Shown piece after piece: positions 10,184 to 21,639 of a stretch of DNA of 64,000 nt; within the stretch, counting starts at the first letter, position 1; the number at the start of each line of letters is the position of its first letter. The position numbers and the translations under genes are program-made. Below the pieces are notes generated by a model. It saw only the letters and a list, made by a program, of their open reading frames with translations, was not told the origin of the DNA and did no database searches. The stretch comes from Dugong dugon. Taxonomy: Eukaryota > Chordata > Mammalia > Sirenia > Dugongidae. The stretch spans positions 88,037,601-88,101,600 of the forward strand of contig CM057472.1 of assembly GCA_030035585.1 (NCBI GenBank), in the 5' to 3' direction.

Positions 10184-10507
10184 TTAATTAACCACTTGAC
10201 TCATTCTGTAACACTTTTTCTCTACATTATTATTTATGAACTCTTTGAATGCCCTTTCATATGATGATTTTATAGTATCCTTTTCTATGGTTAGAACAGA
10301 AAGGCAATTCAGACTTTGTTCTAGCCTAGCTGATTGAAATTTATATTTTATTACTGATAGCTTAGAAAGATTCATATTGGTAAAGTCAAGTAAATTTTTA
10401 AGTATTGTTTTCAACTTTGGGCCAACCTCTATCAAGAGGTCCTGCACTTTTATAATGGCCACTGGGTGAGAGCACCAGTGGGGGGTAGGAGTATTCTTGG
10501 AAGCCAA
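10184..10507 (-). pseudogene. Possible hAT transposase C-terminal fossil
   Basis: About 107 codons are open on the minus strand and end at a stop near 10184. There is no ATG at the upstream edge; the frame continues open a little further (a TTG lies at 10507), so the coordinates mark a fragment. Residues ~60-95 (LEQSLNCLSVLTIEKDTI, then KEFINN) resemble the C-terminal dimerisation region of hAT transposases such as Charlie-type elements, where a leucine-rich stretch precedes an S-I-E-K-D-like motif and a final Phe-rich helix. The catalytic region and BED zinc finger are not visible. Either a degenerate autonomous hAT copy or a chance resemblance. Confidence 0.4.
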
Positions 10508-12300
10508 TTTACACCCGGACAGAGAGCAATCCCTTAATTCTACAAGGACATGATTATAAACTACTTATAGATATCCAGCCAAACCTAAACTGAATGTATC
10601 TCCAATGCAACTTTCCATTAACTTGATGTCAAATATGCCAACAGCCATTCCATTAGCACCCTACAGGAGGGGAAGTGTGATGGAGGGGAAGTTGGAGTGG
10701 AAAGGTATTGGAGTCTTCATCTATTATGATTAAATATCTTACAAAACATATATGAACCAGTGAACACATCACTAAGGCCCTTTTTAGGGCTTTGGAAGTG
10801 GTTCTAATGATGCAACTTCATTAGCTTCACTAAATGGGGGTGGGAGGGAGAGATGGTCTCATATTAGAAAATAATGAGAAATTGTGTGGCAGAAAACATT
10901 GTATGGAAAACAACCTAACAATCTAGTAAGAGGTCACAGGTCCCCTACAGAGTACATTGGGGGCTATTACCTTGGAACAGCCTACGTATTCACAATCCAC
11001 TTAGCTCTTAGAAGTATCATCTCCTCCCTAGCCCCTTGCTGTCCAGCCACTTACCTTCTCCATCACACTATGCACACCGTGCGGTGCCTATTTATGAACC
11101 AGGGGGCTGCTTGTGCAACAAAGGCCAGTCCCACTGCAGAGGTTGTATTTGTCTTCCCTTTATTTTACTGGAAGTCTTTGCCACCGTCCGGGCTGGTAAT
11201 TGCACCACATAGTTTCTGAATTGATTGCTTTTACAGCTGTTGAGCTTTTATTACTGATACTCGTTGGGGAGAAGGGAGAGAAAGAAGCAGGTCTGTCTGG
11301 ACTCTGTGAGTCTCCTCAAATTGTCTTTCTCTAGCTGTTGAATAAAACTAGCAATGCTATTCAATAAAACCAAAAAGAAAAAGAAAATGAGGCTTTGAGG
11401 GAAAGAAGGAGAGATGACAGAGAGAGAGAACAAGAGAACATATGGATATGACTTTTCTTGGCATGGACAGTAAAGTCATATTATGATGTTAACAAGATAG
11501 TACTGTAATGTAAAGATGTAGCAAAAAGTTAAAGTGAAAAATATTTAAAAATATCTGTTGGCAATTGCACAAATTTGCTACCTTTGCAGGTTTACTGATA
11601 TTTCCTTATTCTTGGAGCTGAGGAGAAAGATAAACATTTTGTTTGTATTTCATTTTTCTCACTCAGACTGGTAGATTCAAATATGATGGAATTCCTCCTT
11701 AGTTATACATATTATTGTTATTTCACTGGCAGATGGCTCTCTCCCCATATTCCTGCTAATTTTATGGGCTGCTGGCATCTATTATTGATTTATCTAGTTG
11801 CATTTCTTCCTGGTTTCATCCTAAGGTATCACGTGGCAGAGCCATTTACAAGAGAATGAGGAACTGATATAATTAGAGTTAGTGAGGGACCTTTTCCTTC
11901 CAATTGGAATCCATTTTTAAAGGCGGGGTGGTGGGGGGAGGGAGGCTCCTGGTTAAGGATTCTTGGAAGACAAAACAAAACGCTCATGTAAGTTTTGTTC
12001 GTACTAACCGTTCACAATCCCAGGCAATGACTCACTTAACAATTATGTCCCATGTGATACCTCGTATAACATTCATGTTAGTGAATTTGTTTATTTCTTA
12101 TCATCAACCTTTCAAAAAGGGCTTAATGACAGACAGTTCATGGTGTTTACCTATTTTACAAAAATAGTCTAAGTCAGTCATTATAAATTGGACTTCCAAG
12201 TTAAATTGGTCCGAAACATATTTAAGCATGCCAGAAAGGTCAGACCTTGCGTAAGAGTCTCCTTTGCTAGGCGGGTGGCAATACCTGCATTTCAGAATGC
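10508..12300. other. Intergenic, mostly unique
   Basis: No exon or recognised repeat. An open frame at 10884-11219 has no domain. The region around 11160-11260 (ctggtaattgcaccacatag and following) is AT-rich with homeodomain-like TAATTG/ATTGA words. Confidence 0.4.
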
Positions 12301-12304
12301 CAAT

Positions 12305-12405
12305 TTTAAAGTGCAAGGGACTTAATGACTTGCCTGGAATCATATGCCATATCAGAACTGGGCTTAAAACCCAGGTATCTTTACTCCCATCCTGCTATTC
12401 CAATG
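12305..12405 (+). mobile_element. MIR/L2-type fragment
   Basis: Order gggacttaatgacttgcctg, gaatcatatgccatatcaga, actgggcttaaaacccaggt, then tctttactccc follows the 3' part of MIR3/L2 elements. Short and diverged. Confidence 0.5.
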
Positions 12406-12888
12406 ACCAAATTTGACACTATAATGCTGCAAATTATAGGCCCTACCTTTAGAATGGAATACATGTGAATGTCATTTGTCACTTGAATATATGAATCATG
12501 TCTTCCCTTGTGTTCGCTCTGCTGCTTCCAGCCTGTCATGTCAAGCAGCATTGCCTTTATTATTGAAATGAAGAGGATGCTTGGACCATTGATCTCAAAG
12601 GCAGTTGGCACTAAAAGAAGTAGCCCAGTCTGTTGTGGCATATAGAAAGATATTGCCTGATATACAGGTAAGCCAGTGTGTCAACCCCAAATGACGGCAT
12701 CAGACAATCCACTGCCAAATTGCTATCTCTTTCCCAACTCCTCAGCTATACCTCTATTAGTTTCTGCCCAACAACTAGTGATAAAATTACTTTGAAGTGC
12801 CACTGATTTGCATGCAAATATAATGGAGTTTGGGGTTGGATTTAACGTTTAGATCCCTTCAGCTTAGGAGTTAGTGTTTAGGAAGGCA
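12406..12888. other. Intergenic, no gene recognised
   Basis: No signature seen on either strand. Confidence 0.4.
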
Positions 12889-12900
12889 TTAGTTTGCTTT

Positions 12901-13113
12901 AGGAGTCCCTGGGTGGTGCAAACAGTTAATGCGATCAGCTGCTAACCAAAAGATAGGAGGTTTGAGTGCACCCAGAGGTACATCAGAAGAAAGGCCTGGC
13001 AATCTACTTTTCAAAAATCAGCCATTGAAAACGCTATGAAGCACAGTTATATTTTAACATACATGGGGTCGCCATGAGTTGGAGTTGGTTTGATGGCAAC
13101 TGATTTTGATTTT
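12901..13113 (+). mobile_element. AfroSINE, long subfamily
   Basis: Head aggagtccctgggtggtgca, then ctgctaaccaaaagatagga, cacccagaggtacatcagaa, gaaaggcctggcaatctact and 3' end catggggtcgccatgagttg. ttagtttg lies on both sides (12889 and 13112), a plausible short target duplication. Confidence 0.9.
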
Positions 13114-13575
13114 AGTTTGTTGTTCTTTAGTGTGTGTTAGTTTAAGTCAGTTAGAAATTGGCATTTAGATAAGCCCCCATCTTCGATTTCTGAGACTGTA
13201 TAAATCTAGGCATATATGAACAAAAAGACAACACTTATTGGCGAGCTTAATTTTTTTTTTTTTCCACTAACTGATTTGGCTATCAGAACCTGTGCTTATT
13301 TCATCCTGACTCGTTTTATGTCGATTCTTCATCAGAGCATGGAAGGAACTTTGGAGAGCAAATCGGATCCATGGCAATTCCTGACCACAATATAAGGAAA
13401 ACATTTAACCTATTTCAATAAGCTTTATTTACTGTATACTCTTGAGGAGTAATTAGGGACTTCAATAGAGTTATTAAAAAAGCCACCTCACTGCAAAGCC
13501 CTTTTAGTTCTTATAGGAATACAACTTCTTCAAAGATAGTCAATAGATTTTCTTTAATGCTAAGTTCTTATGTAT

Positions 13576-13808
13576 GTTGTTGTCATTGTTAGGTACCGTC
13601 GAGTTGGTTCTGACTCATAACGACCCCTATGTACAGCAGAACGAAACACTGCCCAGTTCTGCACCATCCACATGATCATCGTTATGCTTGAGCCCACTGT
13701 TGAAGCCACTGTGCCAGTCCGTCTCGTTGAGGATCTTCCTCTTTTTCACTGACCCTCTACTTTACCAAGCACGATGTCCTTCTCCAGGAATTGGTCACTC
13801 CTTCTTAT
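13576..13808 (-). mobile_element. RTE LINE, 3' end
   Basis: The minus-strand RTE 3' terminus starts at a TTGTTGTCATTGTTAGG-like tail, then gagttggttctgactcataa, cactgcccagttctgcacca, and cgttgaggatcttcctcttt through caggaattggtcactcct. It is 5'-truncated to about 230 bases and has no intact coding frame. Confidence 0.88.
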
Positions 13809-14852
13809 CTATAGTGAATAATATTATAGTGAGGACCCAGTATACTATCATTCCATCTTATGAGTAGGAAACTGAGGACTAGAAAACTTTTAGTGCCTAT
13901 TAAAGTCATTCAAGTGCTGTATATCGAACTAAGTTTGACTCAGGCTCAGCCCAATAGGTTCTCACTATTCACTTGTGTTCTGATGTCCAACAACAGTTTA
14001 TTTCACAAGGGCCACCAGTTGTTGTGGAGGAAGCAAGGTCTTTTGTTGCTATCAGTTTCAAGGGGCTTATGGGATTAATAAAGATACTATGCAAGTAATG
14101 CAGTTGTTTAACTTCCTGAAAACCCCAGTCTAAACTCTGAGGGTATAACCAGAAATTTGACTGGGATTAACCTTCATATTTGACTAGTTAACTGTACGAT
14201 TTTCTTTCCATTACAGTGCTCTCTCTCAAAATTGGGTCTCATTTCATAAATCCCCACCTTATCAGAGAGGAGTTTTCAACAAGTTATGTAAAGGCTAACA
14301 GGCTCAACTAATGTCACTTAAAAAAAAAAGAGGAAAGAAGAAAGCAAGATAAACTCTTTGGCCCTTTTCCCTTCTTCTAACTGCAGGGTGCACCATGGCC
14401 CGTTGTAGGGCTGGGTAATTGAATTCAGTTCTGCAAGCAGACTCCATTTCTACTGTAAATGGATCTCTCTTCTCTATCAGTGAAAGAAATGACCTCAAAT
14501 GATTCCAACTGGGACACAGCAGCCATCCCTCTCACAAATAGCTGGACCTTATTGACTTCTCTGGGAAGGGAGCCCAAATTACTGCCCAGATGATTACAAG
14601 CAACAACCAGGAAAAAACCCTGCTACTCAGTGGGTCTCTATCCTTATGGAATAAGTGATCAAGAGAGTCCTCCTACAATAAAGAAGAAAAGTGTGGGCAG
14701 GTGAGACAGGCACAAATAGTTGATGTAGCAGAGGAACCATGACCCGAGGTGTACAGTTTTAATAATACGTAAAATTACATGTATAAGCGTAGTTAAGTGT
14801 TCTATAATATAACAAATGTCAAAAATCTTTAAAAGAAAGGGGTGTTCCTAGG
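13809..14852. other. Intergenic, no gene recognised
   Basis: No repeat or exon signature. Short open frames at 13860-14078 and 14304-14498 show no domain. Confidence 0.4.
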
Positions 14853-15418
14853 TGTCTTAGGGTTCAGAAGAGAAACAGAACCAGTGATTGATACACACAC
14901 ACGTACACACGCAGACTGATTGATTGATTTACTTCAAGGATTTGGATCACATGGTTGTGGGGGATTGGAAAGTCCCCAAATCCATAGGTCAGGTGACAGG
15001 CTAAGACTCCTGGTGGTTCACATAATTGTAGGGGGCTGGTAAGTTAAAAATCCGTAGGTCAGGTGATAGGCTGGAGACACATGCAGGCTTGTGTCCCAAG
15101 ATTCACAAGTCAGGCAACAGAAAGAGTTCAGAATGAACAATAAAGTGAGAGTTCTGCCAAAATATCTATTTATAGTCTGGAGGCTGAACACACCCTAGGA
15201 AAACTCCCTTTTCAACTGACGGATTGATTCTGTTACATTAGATATAAGTTAATTACATTGTGTTATATTAGATTACCTTATGGAAGGCAATCTGCTCTAC
15301 CCAAAGCCAACAGATTTAATCACATGTAACTATTCCATGACAACAACTAGACTAGAGTTTGGTCAAACAACTAGGAACTGTAGCCTAGCCAAGTTAAAAC
15401 ATAAAATTAACCATTACA
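14853..15418 (-). mobile_element. MaLR/MLT1-like LTR (probable)
   Basis: Begins tgtcttagggttcagaagag, aacagaacc, and ends tagcctagccaagttaaaac..ataaaattaaccattaca. These are signatures of old mammalian LTR-type repeats read against the LTR strand. It holds a short CA/CG-interspersed simple tract near 14893-14912 and an internal near-duplication (ataggtcaggtgacaggct / gtaggtcaggtgataggct). No internal retroviral genes are visible. Confidence 0.55.
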
Positions 15419-16134
15419 CGAGTTTCTAATTATTTTTCTTTACATAGTGGTTTTGGGTGTGCCAACTTTCGGGGTATGCTAAATTTTAAGGGAGTTGGGA
15501 ATAAAGGAGTACATTGAGAAAAAAAGAGAAGGTAGTGCAGGTCTCATTCCATCCCTCAAATACCTGAGAATGAGTGTGTTTAATGGTAATTGGCATTATC
15601 TAAATTTGCCATGCATCTTAGGTAGAACTTGCTTTTTTCTAACATCCAAGATGGAATTTCAAAAATACTGAGATTCCATTTACAAAAAGACCAAAATGAG
15701 ATTTTTTAGCTAATCAGTACTAAAAATAGTAAGAAATATGACCATTATCCTAGCTCTCTCCTCTCCCTCACATTTTATCTGAGCTTTAGTTTTCTGGTTG
15801 GTTAAGCTTATTGGGATATAACTCACAGAGACCAAGTGCGTACATAGAGGAGGATCTTTCAAGTATGCATTCTCAGGGATCTGAAAGTTCTCTATAAGTG
15901 TTATATGTTGCATGTATGTATGTAATTTCATAAAAACGTAAAAAAAAATTACAATATAAGCATATTTTGAATGATCTAGCCAGGATTTTAATACCTGTGT
16001 TGAGTTGTGTTCATGACTACACGTGGACCAAACCTGTCCTACTTTAACTGACAAGGGTTAATGAGAAAAGAACAGAGGCAGGTTGAGAATATAAGAGATG
16101 TGTTTGTGCCAAGCAAAAGATTGAAATGATGAAT
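15419..16134. other. Intergenic, no gene recognised
   Basis: An open frame on the minus strand at 15710-16054 has no recognisable domain. No other signature. Confidence 0.4.
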
Positions 16135-16195
16135 CCTGATACCAAAGCCAGGCAAAGACACTACTAAAAGAGAAAATTACAGACAAATATCTATC

Positions 16196-16984
16196 ATGAA
16201 TATAGACACAAAAATTCTCACCAAAATTTTAGCCAATAGAATTCAACAGCGTATCAAAAAAAGAAGACATCATGATCAAGTGGGATTCATAATAGGAATG
16301 CAAAGACAGTTCAACATTAGAAGATCAATCGACATAATTCACCACATAAATAAAACTAAGGAAAAGAATCACATGATCATCTCAGTTGATGGAGAAAAGG
16401 CATTTGATAAAATCCAACACCCTTTACTGATAAGAACTCTCACCAAAATAAGAATAGCAGGAAAATTCCTCAACATAATTAAGGGCATATATACAAAACC
16501 AACAGTCAGTATTATTCTCAACAGAGAGGGACTGAAAGCATTCCCCTTGAGAACGAGAAACAGACAAAGATGCCCTTTACCACCAATTTTATTCAATATT
16601 GTACTGGTCCTAGCTAGAGCAATAAGGCAAGAGAAGGAAATAAAGGGTATCCAGATTGGCAAGGAAGAAGTAAAACTATCCCTGTTCACAGATGACATGA
16701 TCCTATATATAGTAAATCCCAGAGACTTCAAAAGAAGGTTACTAGAGCTAATAGAAGCATTCAACAAAGTTGCAGGGTACAACATCAACATACAAAACTC
16801 AGTTGGATTCCTCTACACTAACAAAGAGAACTCTGAAAAGGAAATCAGGAAAACAACACCATTTACAGTAGCCCCCAAAAGGATAAAATACTTAGGAATA
16901 GCTCTAACTAGGGCTGTAAAAGACTTATACAAAGAAAACTACAAAATACTACTGCAAGAAATGAAAAGGGACCTGCATAAGTAG
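16196..16984 (+). pseudogene. L1 ORF2 reverse-transcriptase fragment, inactive
   Basis: 262 residues remain open, from [10 protein letters not shown] to a stop at about 16982. The order of RT motifs is clear: [15 protein letters not shown] at residues 58-72 (motif A, usually with DAEKAFD), a degraded [15 protein letters not shown] near 123-137, and LSLFTDDMI at 161-169 in place of the usual FADD. A stop follows immediately, then multiple breaks. Loss of the endonuclease and C-terminal domains plus altered motif residues mean no activity is expected. The opposite-strand open frame at 16369-16791 is a shadow. Confidence 0.9.
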
Positions 16985-17894
16985 AAAAACATACCATGCT
17001 CATGGATAGCAAAACTTAACATTGTAACAATGTCAATTCTACCCAAATCTATAGATATAATGCAATCCTAATCCAAATTCCAACAATATTCTTTAACAAA
17101 ATGAAAAAAAAAACCAAAAAACTAATCTCCAACTTTAAGTGGAAAGGAAAGAGGCCCCAGAGAGTTAAAGCATTTCTGAAGAAGAAGAGCAAAGTAGGAG
17201 GCCTCATACTTTCCAGTCTTTGAATCTACCATAGAGCTTTGGTAGTCAAAACAGCCTAGTACTGGTCCAGTGACAACACATAGACCAATGGAACAGAATT
17301 GAGAATCCAGAAATAAATCCACCCAGTGACGGTCAGCTGATCTTCGACAAAGGGCCAAAGTCCATTAAAAGTGAAAGAGATAGTCTCTTTAACAAATGAT
17401 GCTGACAATACTGAATACCCATTTGCAGTAAAATGAAACAGAATCCATAACTCACACCATACGCAAAAACTAGCTCAAAATAAAACGAAGTCCTAATGTT
17501 AAACCTGAAACTGTAAAGTCCATGGAAGCAAACATAAGGACAAAGCTAGGAACCCTAATTTATGGGATAAATATCAAACATAACTAATAATGTGCAAACA
17601 GCAGAAGATAACTAGAAACAGCACAACTAGATAACTGGAATCTCCTAAAAATTAAATACTTATTCTCATCAAAAGACTTCACCAAGAGGGCAAAAATAGA
17701 ACCTACAGACTGGGAAAAAAATGTTTGCAGTGACATATCTGACAAGGGTCTAATCTCTAATATGTATAGAAAACAACAACAAAAAGACAAACAATCCAGT
17801 AAAAAAATGGACACAGGACATGAACAGACTTCACCAAAGAAGACATTCAGGCAGCTAACAAACACGTGAAGATATGCTTGCAATCATTAGTCAG

Positions 17895-18044
17895 TAAAAC
17901 CAAAAACCAAACCTGTTGCTGTCCAGTCAATTCCAACTAATAGTGACCCTATAGGACAAAATAGAACTGCCCCAAACGGTTTCCAAGGAGTGGCTGGTAG
18001 ATTCGAACTGCTAACCTTTGGGTTAGCAGCCAAGCTCTTAACCA
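17895..18044 (-). mobile_element. AfroSINE inserted in L1
   Basis: Reverse AfroSINE: gtccagtcaattccaactaa, ccctataggacaaaatagaa, aaggagtggctggtagattc, gggttagcagccaagctctt. The outermost head is missing, so it is 5'-truncated. The host L1 reads through as caatcattag..ccattagaaagatgcaaatc, with cattag at both edges (17885-17890 and 18043-18048). The L1 must therefore predate this SINE. Confidence 0.9.
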
Positions 18045-19825
18045 TTAGCCATTAGAAAGATGCAAATCAAAACTACCACGAGATACCATCTCACCCTGGC
18101 AATAATGGCACTGATCAAAAAATACATATAAAACAACAAATGCTGGTGAGGATGTGGGGAGATTGAAACCCTTATACACTGCTGGTGGGAGTGTAAAATG
18201 GTATAACCCTATGGAAAATTGTATGGCACTTCCTTAAAAAGGTAGAAATAAAAATACTGTACAATCCAGCAATCCCTTTCCTAGAAATATATCCTAGAGA
18301 AATAAGAGTTGTGACACAAGTAGATATATTCGTGCCCTTGTTCATTGCAGCATTATGCACAATAACAAAAAGATGAAAACAATGTTCATCAATGGATTAA
18401 TGGATAAACAAATTGTGGTACATACATACAATGGAATACTACACAACAATAAAGAATAGTGATAAATCCTCAAAACGTCTCACAATATTGATGAACCTGG
18501 AGGACACTATGCTGAATGAAATATGTCAATCACAAAAGGACAAATTTTGTATGAAACCACTATTATAAAAAGTCAAGAATAAGTTTGCACACAAAAAGAA
18601 ACATTTTTTGATGGTCACCAGGAATGGGAGAGGGAGGGAGGGAGAATCACTAAATTGATAGTAAACACACGTTAATTCTGGTGGAGGGAAAGGCAATACA
18701 CAATACAGGGGAAGTCAGCACAAAGGCAAAGAAGACACTGAGAGGTATGCAAGAATAAAGGGTAACTATGGTAAATACTATAACATATACAATCCTACAA
18801 CAACAGTAATAAACAATAATTTGTGAATGGATACATAGGCAGATATGTACGCTAAACAGGTGTGGGAGGTCATAAGGGAGTACACCCTCGTGCATATATG
18901 GATATGATTGTGGATATTTCTACAGACATATTTGTATGTACTGCATGTATAGTCATATAGATAATAGAGCACATGGAGGCACAGTTATAGAAATTTCTTA
19001 GACATAAACACCTCACGGGACTGAGCTACTGGGCTTGAAGGCTAAGGACCATAGTCTCAGGGGACATCTAGGTCAATTGGCATAACGCATACAATAGTTC
19101 ATAAAGATAATGTTCTACATCCTAGTTGGTGAGTAGCGTCTGGGGTCTTAAAAGCTTGCGAGAGGCCATTTAAGATACAACTGTTGGTCTCTTCCCGTCT
19201 GGAGCAAAGGAGAATGAGGAAAACCAAAGACTCAAGGAGGCAATTAGTCCAAAGGACTAATGGTCCATGTGAACTATAGCCTCCTCTAGCCTGAGACCGG
19301 AAGAACAAGATGGTGCCCAGCTACCACTACCAACCGCTCTGATCAGGAACACAATTGAAAGTCCCCGTCAGAATGGGTGAAAAATGTAGAACAAAATTCA
19401 AATTCATAAAAAAGACCAGACTTACTGGTCTGATAGAAACTGGAAGAAACACCAAGACTATTGCCCTAAGCCAGCTTTCAAACTTGGAACTGAAGCCACT
19501 CCTGGAGGCCACCTTTCAGCCAAATAATAAACTGGCCTGTAAAATAAACAATAACGCCCGTGAGGAATGTGTTCCATAGAACAACCAACTTTAGAAGACC
19601 AAAAGGGCCATATTAGCCCAAAAGCAAAGATGAGAAGGCAGGGAGGGACAGGGAAATAGCACGAATGGAAGCAGGGAAACCTGGGTGGAAGTGGAGAGAA
19701 TGCTAACATATTGCAGGGATTGCAACCAAAGTTATGGGAAAAATTTGTTTATGAATTATTGAATGGAAAACTAATTTGCTGTGTAAATTTTCATCTAATG
19801 CACAATAAACTGTTTTTAAAAAAAT

Positions 19826-20344
19826 GAATTAACCTTATGAGGGGTGAGGTGGAGATAAAGTGATGTCTGAGTGTGGCTGTTCAAAAACAAAGGCTAAACA
19901 GTATTTCAAATGGAGAAAATTGAGGGTAAATGGAATCATGGCAAGCTTTGCTTAGTGTGAACATGGCATGCTTGAAAGAACCTGGGCCAGAGATGTCAGA
20001 AGCATTATATTTACTATGGGATTGACAATGTAGTTTAAACTAAGCAACAGCCTCTGTCACATTAAATTAATAACGTTAGTTGAAATGGCACAGCTTTTCT
20101 AGATTTATTTGTTTTTAATTTGTAAGTCTGTTTTGGTTGCATGAGGTCTATAAGCATAAGTCGATCATAGTTTCAGGTTTGTATATATTTATGTACTGTT
20201 AAAATAAAAATAATTTGAATGATCACCACGGATCCCCAAGAAAAAATTTTTCTTTTTGAAAAGGTCTGTACTTTATTCAAGTTTTTAGAAAGCTTATCGT
20301 TGGTTGAGAAGATGCTCAGAGCCTACTGACTTGGAATGGCTGTT
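19826..20344. other. Intergenic, no gene recognised
   Basis: AT-rich, no gene signature. Confidence 0.4.
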
Positions 20345-20492
20345 AAAATAAGTAGGTGGGGAAAACTGGTGACAGTTGCATGACATGATGAATATAATTA
20401 ATGTCACTGAATATAAACACACAAAAGGTTGAAATGGCAACAGTTTTGTTACATGCATTTCACCACAATAAAATTAAAAAAAAAAAAAAGTA
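20345..20492 (+). mobile_element. Old L1 3' end fragment
   Basis: Has the L1 3' terminal order atgaatataattaatgtcac, tgaaatggcaacagttttgt, tacatgcatttcaccacaat and a poly-A tail. It resembles the end of the 7185-7533 copy. Confidence 0.7.
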
Positions 20493-21261
20493 AGCAGAGG
20501 TTACAGTCATATGCCGTTTTCAAATCCTGTGTGGGCCATTTGGTAGAGCCTGGATTTGATAGGGCAATGGACGTTACCAACAGCCAGAAAAAGACAGCTT
20601 TATCAGCACTTACTAGGTTTTGTTTTACAAAACCAAAGACTGAATATTACCTCAAGGCAACTCTGGTAGATTCTATGCAAGAAAGTGATGTGTCTGTGTG
20701 TGGGAGAAAAAGGCACAACACAAAGATACTTCTTAGACAGTAATGGAAAAGAATAAGGTTAGTACAGGAACCAGCCAATTATACTTCCTCCATAAAGAGG
20801 GTCTTATTAAAATATCAGCATGAATTACTTGCTAAACACAAATTACTATCTTTAATATTTGTTAAGAAAAATAAGTAAGTTTAGAGCAAGAATGAAAGGA
20901 ATAGAAGCACCAACGCACAGGCCCACAACTTAATCACTTTAACCAAAGCTTGGCCCACTTCAGTTTCAGATTTACTCTGATTTTTTTTTTTTTTTTTTGA
21001 GGGGGTGGGGTGGGGAGCTGTGTAACTTCCAGCTGTATAGCTTTTAAGCCAGACACGCCTCTGCTCTAAAAAGATCTCAGGAACAAGTCTTTAAGAGGCT
21101 TTTACCTGGTCAGAACAAAGGCATCAAGTTGTCATGTTAACTCCAAAATTAACTTGTTTAATTTAAAGCATGAACAGGAGAGCCTCTCTTTGATGTACTT
21201 TTACCTCTGGGCTAAAGCTGAACAGTTGGTTGGCCAGGTAGCTGCCTTCTAAATTTCTTGG
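20493..21261. other. Intergenic, with poly-T tract
   Basis: A poly-T/G-rich tract lies at about 20976-21016. No coding or family signature otherwise. The open frame at 20429-20743 begins inside the L1 tail and has no domain. Confidence 0.4.
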
Positions 21262-21633
21262 CATAGACGAGTGAGCGCTTCCAAAGACCGAAGAAGAATT
21301 GATGCATTTGAATTACAGTGTTGGCAGGAAATATTGAATATACCATGGACTGCCAGAAGAATGAACAAACGAACAAATCTGTTTTGGAAGAAGTACAGCT
21401 AGTATGTTCCTTAGAAGTACTTTGACCTGTCCCTGGAGAAGGACATCATTCTTGGTAAAGTAGAGGGTCAGTTAAAAAGAGGAAGACTCTCAACAAGATG
21501 GATTGACACAGTAGCTGTAACAGTGGGCTCAAACACAGCAATGATTGTGGGGATGGTGCAGGACTGGGCAGTGTTTTGTTCTGTTATACATAGGGTTGCT
21601 ATGAGTCCGAACCCGCTCAACAGCACCTAACAA
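21262..21633 (+). mobile_element. RTE LINE, 3' portion
   Basis: Begins tagacgagtgagcgc then the conserved gaccgaagaagaattgatgc, continues tgaatataccatggactgcc, ttttggaagaagtacagcta, and ends with gttgctatgagtccgaaccc..aacagcacctaacaacaaca. About 35 bases normally lying before ctgtccctggagaaggacat are deleted. It encodes only decayed C-terminal ORF remnants. Confidence 0.9.
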
Positions 21634-21639
21634 CAACAA

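Larger units (their letters stand above)
16135..19825 (+). mobile_element. L1 LINE, 5'-truncated, with long 3' UTR
   Basis: Starts inside ORF2 (cctgataccaaagccaggca), carries the reverse-transcriptase region, a decayed ORF2 C-terminal region to about 18.6 kb, and a 3' UTR of roughly 1.2 kb ending in a poly-A tail near 19825. The 3' UTR block gacatctaggtcaattggca (19052 on), the later gcgtctggggtcttaaaagc and ggtgcccagctaccactacc recur at 31.9-32.6 and 53.3-54.0 kb (+) and 26.6-27.1 kb (-). An AfroSINE interrupts it at 17895-18044. ORF1 and the endonuclease domain are missing, so it cannot move by itself. Confidence 0.92.

Noticed and set aside
16369-16791. 140-codon minus-strand frame
   Set aside because: Antisense shadow of the L1 ORF2 reverse-transcriptase fragment.
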